A stretch of 64,000 nt of DNA. Source: Selaginella tamariscina. Lineage: Eukaryota > Streptophyta > Lycopodiopsida > Selaginellales > Selaginellaceae. Within the stretch, counting starts at the first letter, position 1, and every line of letters begins with the position of its first letter. Positions 58,390-64,000 of the stretch are shown piece after piece. Below the pieces are notes generated by a model. That model saw only the letters and a program-made list of their open reading frames with translations, had not been told where the DNA came from and ran no database searches. Position numbers and translations under genes: made by a program. The stretch is from contig PUQB01000388.1 in assembly GCA_003024785.1 (NCBI GenBank), positions 92,312 to 156,311 on the forward strand, given 5' to 3'.

Positions 58390-60086
58390 ACTCCTTTAAT
58401 TCTTTAAGTGAGTGTACTAGTACTTCTCCACGTACAAGGGCCCTCTTTAGTTCACTCACATGAAACATAAGATGTAGTTGCACTTCCTCAGGCGATAGTA
58501 AGCCACAACATTGATCTTTTGTATAGACTAACATACTGAGGATTTAGCTTCTCACACTTCCTAGTGTGTAATGGTTGTAGAGAACTACACTTCAATGAGG
58601 AAGCAAAGATGACTCGTAGAAACACTTTGTCTCCTACATTGAACTATCTGTAAGTGCACTTCTCATTAGCTAGCCTTTTAGTTCAATCCCTTGCCTTAAA
58701 CAAATTTCCAACACATTAGAAGTATCTCGTCTATCTCCATAGCCAAGCTATGAGCTTCGACATTCTCTCTCACCACTTCCTAACATATTCCAACGTCTGC
58801 TAGAGACCAAGAATGTCTGCCTTTGTAAGCATAAAACATACTACATTTTAGAGAGCTATGCTTACTATTATTATAGGCAAAGACAAGAACTTGTCCCACT
58901 ATCCTTGCTTTTCAACCACACATGTTCTTAACATATCCTTTAGAACCTGGTTCACACGCTCAATCTGGCCATCTGACTACGGGTGATCTCCACTACTAAA
59001 GTTCACCTGTGCCAAGTTCTCTACAAAACTTCACCCAAAATGTTGAAGTGAACTTGCTATCTTGGCCACTAACAATGTTCTTTGGCATCCCATGTTCATG
59101 ATATACCTGCATTAATACACCAATGCAAGCTCCTTCGTTGTTACATTTTTCTTGAAAGGAATAAACTTAACATACTTGCTTAAGCGATCCACAATGACCC
59201 ACACATGTTCATTGCAATGCAGTGTCCTTGGAAGATGTGTAATAAAATCCATAAAGATACTTTCCCATCTTCCCTGAGGCACTTCTAAAGGCATCAACAA
59301 TCCAGGCTAAGCCACTCTCTCGGCCTTAATCGATTGGCACTTAGCACAAGTGTGAACATACTCCACAATGTCCTCCTTCATGTTAGGCCAGAAGAATCGA
59401 CGTTTCACCAAGTCATACGTCTTGTCCTCTCCTCCATGCCCAACAAATGGACTATCATGCATTTCCTGCATGACTGTTGTAACAAGCTCCGTCATCTTAG
59501 GCACTACTAGCCGTTGCTTGTACAATAGTAAACTCTTCTGCTCAACATTAAGGCTCCACCAAACTGCTAAAACACTATTGACAAGTTAGATCCTTAGCTT
59601 GTGCTTTGTGATCCAAGAAACCAAACTTTCTTCAATCTTTCTAATAGCATTCAATCGTTTGATACGAGAAAGGATCTGCAACCACATTCTCCTTCCCTCC
59701 TTATAATGAGTCCTGAAAAACTCGTGTAGAAATACTGACCAATGAACTTGCCTAGCATTTAGATCCTTTTGATCTAAGAAATGCCTCAAAGGTTTGTGAT
59801 CAATAAACACTTTGAAGGGACGTCCATTATGTAGATAATGCCTCCAGGTGCACACAACATGCACGATAGCCATCAGTTCCTAATCATAAGTCAAGTATTG
59901 ACACTTTGTATCATTTAGCTTTTGACTCTCAAAAGCAATGACACCAACTTGCATAAAAACTCTCTCCAATGGCATAGCCACACGCATTTGTGTACACCTC
60001 ATAAGACTTGTTCTTATTGGTGATAGCTAACACTAGTGCTATTGTCAATGCAGTCTTCAAAGCTTCAAATGTTGCACTCTGTCTTC
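58390..60086 (-). mobile_element. Ty3/gypsy remnant (RNase H to integrase end)
   Basis: On the minus strand: RNase H SATFEALKTALT, KSYEVYTNACG (about 60020-60085) and VCTWRHYLHNGRPFKVFIDH then KPLRHFLDQKDLNARQ (about 59740-59870); integrase zinc finger HDSPFVGHGGEDKTYDLVKR then CAKCQSIKAERV (about 59310-59470); catalytic region WESIFMDFITHLPRT and VWVIVDRLSKYVKFIPF (about 59150-59270); and a C-terminal part with FNVGDKVFLR-like and FHVSELKRAL-like fragments to about 58400. Stops are frequent. It is cut at 60086 by the LTR of another element, and gag, protease and RT are not seen. Confidence 0.85.
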
Positions 60087-60597
60087 TGTCACGACCTAAT
60101 ACAAGATGCAGGATTCCGGATGCAAGATATAGGATACAAAATACAGAATATGTTATAGGATTACCTACAAGATATGCCCACAGATATTCTTACAGGATAT
60201 GCCTACAGGATATACTACATGATATACCTACAGGATAAGGGTCACCATTTTTAGCTCATGATAAGATTAGGCTCATGATAAGATTAGGCTCATGACCAGA
60301 TTAACTCTTGCAGTTGTGAGCATAAAAGCTCCAGCTTAATTGTTGTACAATCAGTTACTATTAACACCAATCTTTATTACGATCATTCTTGTCTTATTCT
60401 TATCTTGCTCTTTGCTTCATGTTCTCGTCTTGTTCCTAGTTCCTATCCTGCTCTTATCTTGTTCCTAGTGCTTGTCCTGCTCTTGGGTCAAGCCTCCTTG
60501 CTCTTGGATTGTGGCTTGGTTCTTAGTTCATGTCCTGCTTTTAATCCTTGTCTTGCTTCTGAGTTAATCTTCCTTGTTCTTGGATCGTGGCTTGACA
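60087..60597 (+). mobile_element. 5' LTR of plus-strand gypsy element (511 bp)
   Basis: It starts TGTCACGACC exactly where the minus-strand gypsy RNase H stops and ends ..GGCTTGACA. A degenerate primer-binding site ATTTGATAGTAACTCC follows (60598 on), close to the gypsy initiator-Met pattern. A TATA-like 'gcataaaagctcc' lies near 60324. Inside are degenerate 'ctacaggatat' repeats (about 60160-60240) and duplicated 'ctcatgataagattagg'. Confidence 0.65.
60160..60240. repeat. degenerate 'ctacaggatatrc' repeats
   Basis: Five or so variants of a 14-17 bp unit ('ctacaagatatgcc', 'ttacaggatatgcc', 'ctacaggatatact') lie in the LTR U3. Confidence 0.75.
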
Positions 60598-60693
60598 ATT
60601 TGATAGTAACTCCTTTCATAGCTCTCCGATTTCTAGTTACTTTTTTTTCTTGGTTCTTCTCCTTTGTTTTTCTTCTTTTTTCTTTTATAAATC

Positions 60694-63600
60694 ATGGCTG
60701 ATTTTGAGCAATTTCAATGCGAGCACCAAATTTTACTTCATGAACTGGCCACTTTGTGCCAAGTGGTCACAGATCTGCAAGGTTCCACCAATGCGGCGCA
60801 TGCGGTTGCTGATGCATCCTCCAAGGCTGTTGCACAGGCTCTCTCTCAAGCATCCATGATTTCCTCTCCATCGAACTCTTCTTCAGAGTCGAAGATCAAC
60901 ATGCCGAAAAAGTTTAGTGACAATCGCACTGACTGCTAAGGTTTCCTGAATTAGATCATGCTTTTGATCCGCATGCAACCACGTCGCTACTCAACTGGTG
61001 CACAAAAGGTTGGCCTTTTGGCATCCTTATTAGTTGGATCTTCATGGGCTTGGGTTGCCCCTTTGTTGAAGCGTGACGACCCATTGATGAAAGACTTTGA
61101 AGGATTCGTGGCTGCCTTTGAAGCCTGCTTTGGAGATCCCGACAAGTACCGTTCCGCATGCATGAAGTTACGGAAGCTCATACAAGGGTCCTGACCAGCT
61201 TCCATCTATGCATCCGAATTCCAGCAACTTTGCACGACGTTCCATGGAACGAGACTGCATTGATCGAACACTTCCATTTTGGGTTGAGGGATGACGTGAA
61301 GGACTTCTCCTATGTTATCGGATGCCTAAACATTAATAGAGATCATGCAACAGGCCGTTCGCTGCGACAACCGTTTGTTCGAGCGTCGTCAAGAAAAATC
61401 CCATCAGTAGTTCTTGCAAGCCAATCCTGCAGCTGTAGCACATGTTCCTACGACACTTTCCGGAGTAGTTCCTATGGAGGTTGAGAAATACAAGCATGGC
61501 CCACGTTCAACTGAGAAGCAATGTCGTTGCGGTGAGAACTTATGCTTGTATTGTGATGAAGTAGGACACAAGGTGGCAGAATGTTCTACTAAAGCCAGGA
61601 AGTTCAAGATGCGTGAAGTTGAAGCTGAAGTTCAATGTCTATTCTATTTAGGAGCTGCGAAGTTGGACGTAGGCGCAAGCTCCATTGGTGCTACTCATAC
61701 CATCCCATCACTCAAGTTTCCTGTACACATTCGCCTCAATGATCGAGAGCTCAAAGAGTTTGCCCTATTAAACACTGGTACAAATGCATGCTTCATGAAT
61801 GACACTTTTGCAATTCAGCATGGCATTTCGGTGGTGAAGTTGAAACGTGCAGTTCCTGTAGAGGTTGCAGATGGCCGTCTAATTGCTCTGGTGCAGTTAC
61901 CATGCTACCATACCTCTCTTGTAGTCATGGCGCATTCAACTGTTCAATTTCCTTCAACTTGATCAAGACTCGGTCGACTCCCATCGTTTTGGGCATGCCA
62001 TGGTTCGTAGTTGCAAATCCTCAGATCGACTGAAGGTCTAGGACGCTCACGTTTTCCTCTTCAACAGCCAGGATTAATCATGTACCTTCCTGCATGCAGG
62101 ATACATCCTTAGTGTCTAAGGCAGTACAAGCTACAGGATTGACCGTGCTTATTCCTGTATCAATGTTAAATACTCTTCCTCAACAGATTCACCTATGTCA
62201 GTTCTTTAGCACATCCACAGGCTTTCTCCACTCATGTAAGTTTGCGGATTCTTGTATAGGGTTCTTCCAATCCTGTATCAGTGTCGAAGGTTCCTCCTCA
62301 ACAGGATCCACCTCTTGTTAGTTCGTCAACACATTCTCAGGCTCTCCACTCATGTGCATTCACAAACTTCTGTACAGTTTGTTCCAATCCTGTACACTTG
62401 TCAACATTCGCACAGGTTTTCCCAATTCTACTCTTTTTTTACTCTACTTATGTTCCATCCTCCAAGATTCTTCCTCTTTTCATTACTCTGCTTTTGTTCC
62501 ATCCTCCAAGATCCTTCCCTTTTTCATTCACAGCTCCCTCTTTCTCCTCTTCGAATTCGTACCATTACTATGCATGAACTTGCCATTGATCCTGCTCCTT
62601 TTCATCTCTTTACTTTTCAAGTAACTCCTATGTCCTCTTCTACCTTTTCTGTCTTTGACTCTCCTGTTTTTCAATCTCCTTCTTCTTCTCCTTCTTCTGC
62701 TTCTTCCCTGACATCCAAGTATCAGTCCTTTTAAGATGTTTTTGACAAGCACACAGGCTGTAGTTCTTTATGTTCACATATCTACGACTGTCCTATCGAT
62801 TTTGTGGAAGGGAAGACTCCATCGTTCGGACCCGATTTATGCAATGTCACTTACAGAATTGGAAGTTCTTCGCCAATACATTAAGGACAACTTGGCATCT
62901 GGCTTCATTCGTCACTCAAAGTCCCCTGTAGGAGCACCTATTTTTCTTTATCAAGAAGAAAGATGGGAGTTTGCGCTTAGTTGTGAACTACAGGGGTTTG
63001 AATCAAGTCACCATCCGAAATCGGTACACATTGCCATTGATCCCAAAACTTCTTGTTCAGTTACGAGGAGCAAAGGTGTTCACAAAGACGACTTACGAAG
63101 GGCCTACAATCTTATACGGATTCGTCAAGGCGATGAGTGGAAGACTGCCTTTTGTACAAGGTATGGACATTTCGAGTACATGGTGATGCCTTTTGGACTT
63201 ACTAATGCCCTAGCCATGTTCTAACACATGGTGAACGACATCTTTCGTGACTTCTTGGACCAGTTTGTGGTGATCTACTTTGATGACATTTTGATTTTCC
63301 AAGGACCAGGCGGCATATGAAGCATATACGACTAGTTACATAGGCTTCGCGAGCATGATGTATGCGAAGTTGGAAAAAGTGTTTTTTTGATTAGGGATAC
63401 TGTAGAGTTTTTGGGCTACATCGTCTCTCCTGCTGGCGTTTCCATGGAATGCACAAGGTGAAGACTATCATGGAGTGGGAGAGGCCCAAGTTTGTACGAG
63501 ACGTATAATGTTTCCTTGGCTTTGCAAACTTCTACATGTGATTCATACAAGACTTCTCCAAGTGTGTACTTCCACTCACGAACTCACCAAGTGCAAGGAG

Positions 63601-63990
63601 ATTTCTTTTGGTTCGACAAGGCAGAACATGCATTCACAGCACTCAAGGACGCCTTCACGACAGTTCCGATTTTAACACATCCTGATTCTTTTTCGTACCT
63701 TCTTTGTTAAAGCAGATGCCTCGGATTTTGAAGTAGGTTCTATTCTATCACAAGTTGCAGAAGATAAGTTACTCTATCTGTGCCTTTCACTCTCGTAAGT
63801 TCCTTTCGGCAAAGATCAATTACGAGATTTATGACAAGGAACTCAAGGCCATAATGGATTCATTCGAGAAGTGGTGGCACTTTCCTAGAAGGTGCTGCGC
63901 ATCTACATTTTTACGGATCACAAGAACTTGGAGTTTTTAAACGGCTCGAATTCTCAGTCGGCGACAGGCTAGGTGGGGTGGAATTCTTAT
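60694..63990 (+). mobile_element. Ty3/gypsy element, gag-pol, broken, runs off the right edge
   Basis: Gag starts MADFEQFQCEHQILLHELAT (60694). A capsid core follows (about 61000-61330, SRYSTGAQKVGLLASLL-like, KDFEGFVAAFEACFGDPDK), then the CCHC knuckle CLYCDEVGHKVAEC (about 61545-61590). Protease reads FALLNTGTNACFMNDTFA (about 61760-61810). RT reads [55 protein letters not shown] and VIYFDDILIF (about 62855-63300), and RNase H FVKADASDFEVGSILS-like and EIYDKELKAIMDSFEKW (about 63700-63870). The integrase would lie beyond the window. Frame breaks near 60940, 61320, 62030 and 63045 and a stop at 63222 show it is dead. The 62250-62730 stretch is a Ser/Pro/Phe-rich spacer. Confidence 0.88.
62240..62740 (+). 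other. Ser/Pro/Phe-rich spacer between protease and RT
   Basis: Pyrimidine-rich DNA with repeated 'ttccatcctccaagatycttcc' (about 62450-62520) and 'cacattctcaggc'-like phrases. It reads in all plus frames as Ser/Phe/Leu/Pro-rich peptides with no known domain. Confidence 0.5.
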
Positions 63991-64000
63991 CGCGTTTTGA

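Noticed and set aside
62281..62752. Long plus- and minus-strand frames rich in Ser/Phe/Pro or Arg
   Set aside because: Pyrimidine-rich spacer in the gypsy element. Open in several frames through composition, with no domain.

Overview
The window looks like nuclear DNA of a land plant. The evidence is a family of ETG1/MCM-binding-protein genes with short GT-AG introns and an E2F promoter site, DUF679 (DMP) membrane-protein genes, a beta-expansin, a carotenoid-isomerase-like oxidoreductase remnant, a plant-type tRNA-Arg, and Ty1/copia and Ty3/gypsy retrotransposons. Base composition is very AT-rich with many GA/CT, CA/GT and TA microsatellites. I cannot name the species. A bryophyte or other early-diverging plant is possible, but that is only an impression.

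Layout. 0-7 kb: two diverged copies of an unusual tandem retropepsin-like gene with a C-terminal membrane segment, and between them a tRNA-Arg(ACG) and an AT-rich stretch. 7-9.3 kb (minus): an oxidoreductase remnant followed by ETG1 copy A. 9.4-13.3 kb: a copia 3' end, a pogo/Tc5-like DNA-binding remnant and a probable solo LTR. 14.7-18.3 kb: ETG1 copy B cut by a truncated copia element. 19.3-25.4 kb: the best-preserved gene block, made of a small plant gene, a 15-exon ETG1 (both minus) and a convergent DMP copy (plus). 25.5-36 kb: a gene-poor AT desert with two promoter/exon-1 remnants of the same block. 36.1-42.7 kb: two more broken ETG1 + DMP blocks (D and E) separated by an AT desert. 44.3-45.0 kb: the best DMP gene. 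45.4-50.3 kb: a complete but frame-broken gypsy element with about 204-bp LTRs. 50.5-52.4 kb: a kinase-like pseudogene and an unidentified coding-like patch. 53-54.5 kb: a broken beta-expansin joined to copia integrase debris. 55-56.5 kb: copia gag and tandem repeats. 58.4-64 kb: a minus-strand gypsy remnant interrupted at its RNase H by a plus-strand gypsy element.

The main theme is one ancestral block (small gene, then ETG1, then convergent DMP) that has been duplicated, inverted and eroded at least five times, with retrotransposons inserting into the copies. Almost every gene carries single-base frame breaks. They are either true pseudogenes or were read from an indel-prone assembly, and sequence alone cannot decide this for copy C and the 44.3-kb DMP gene.
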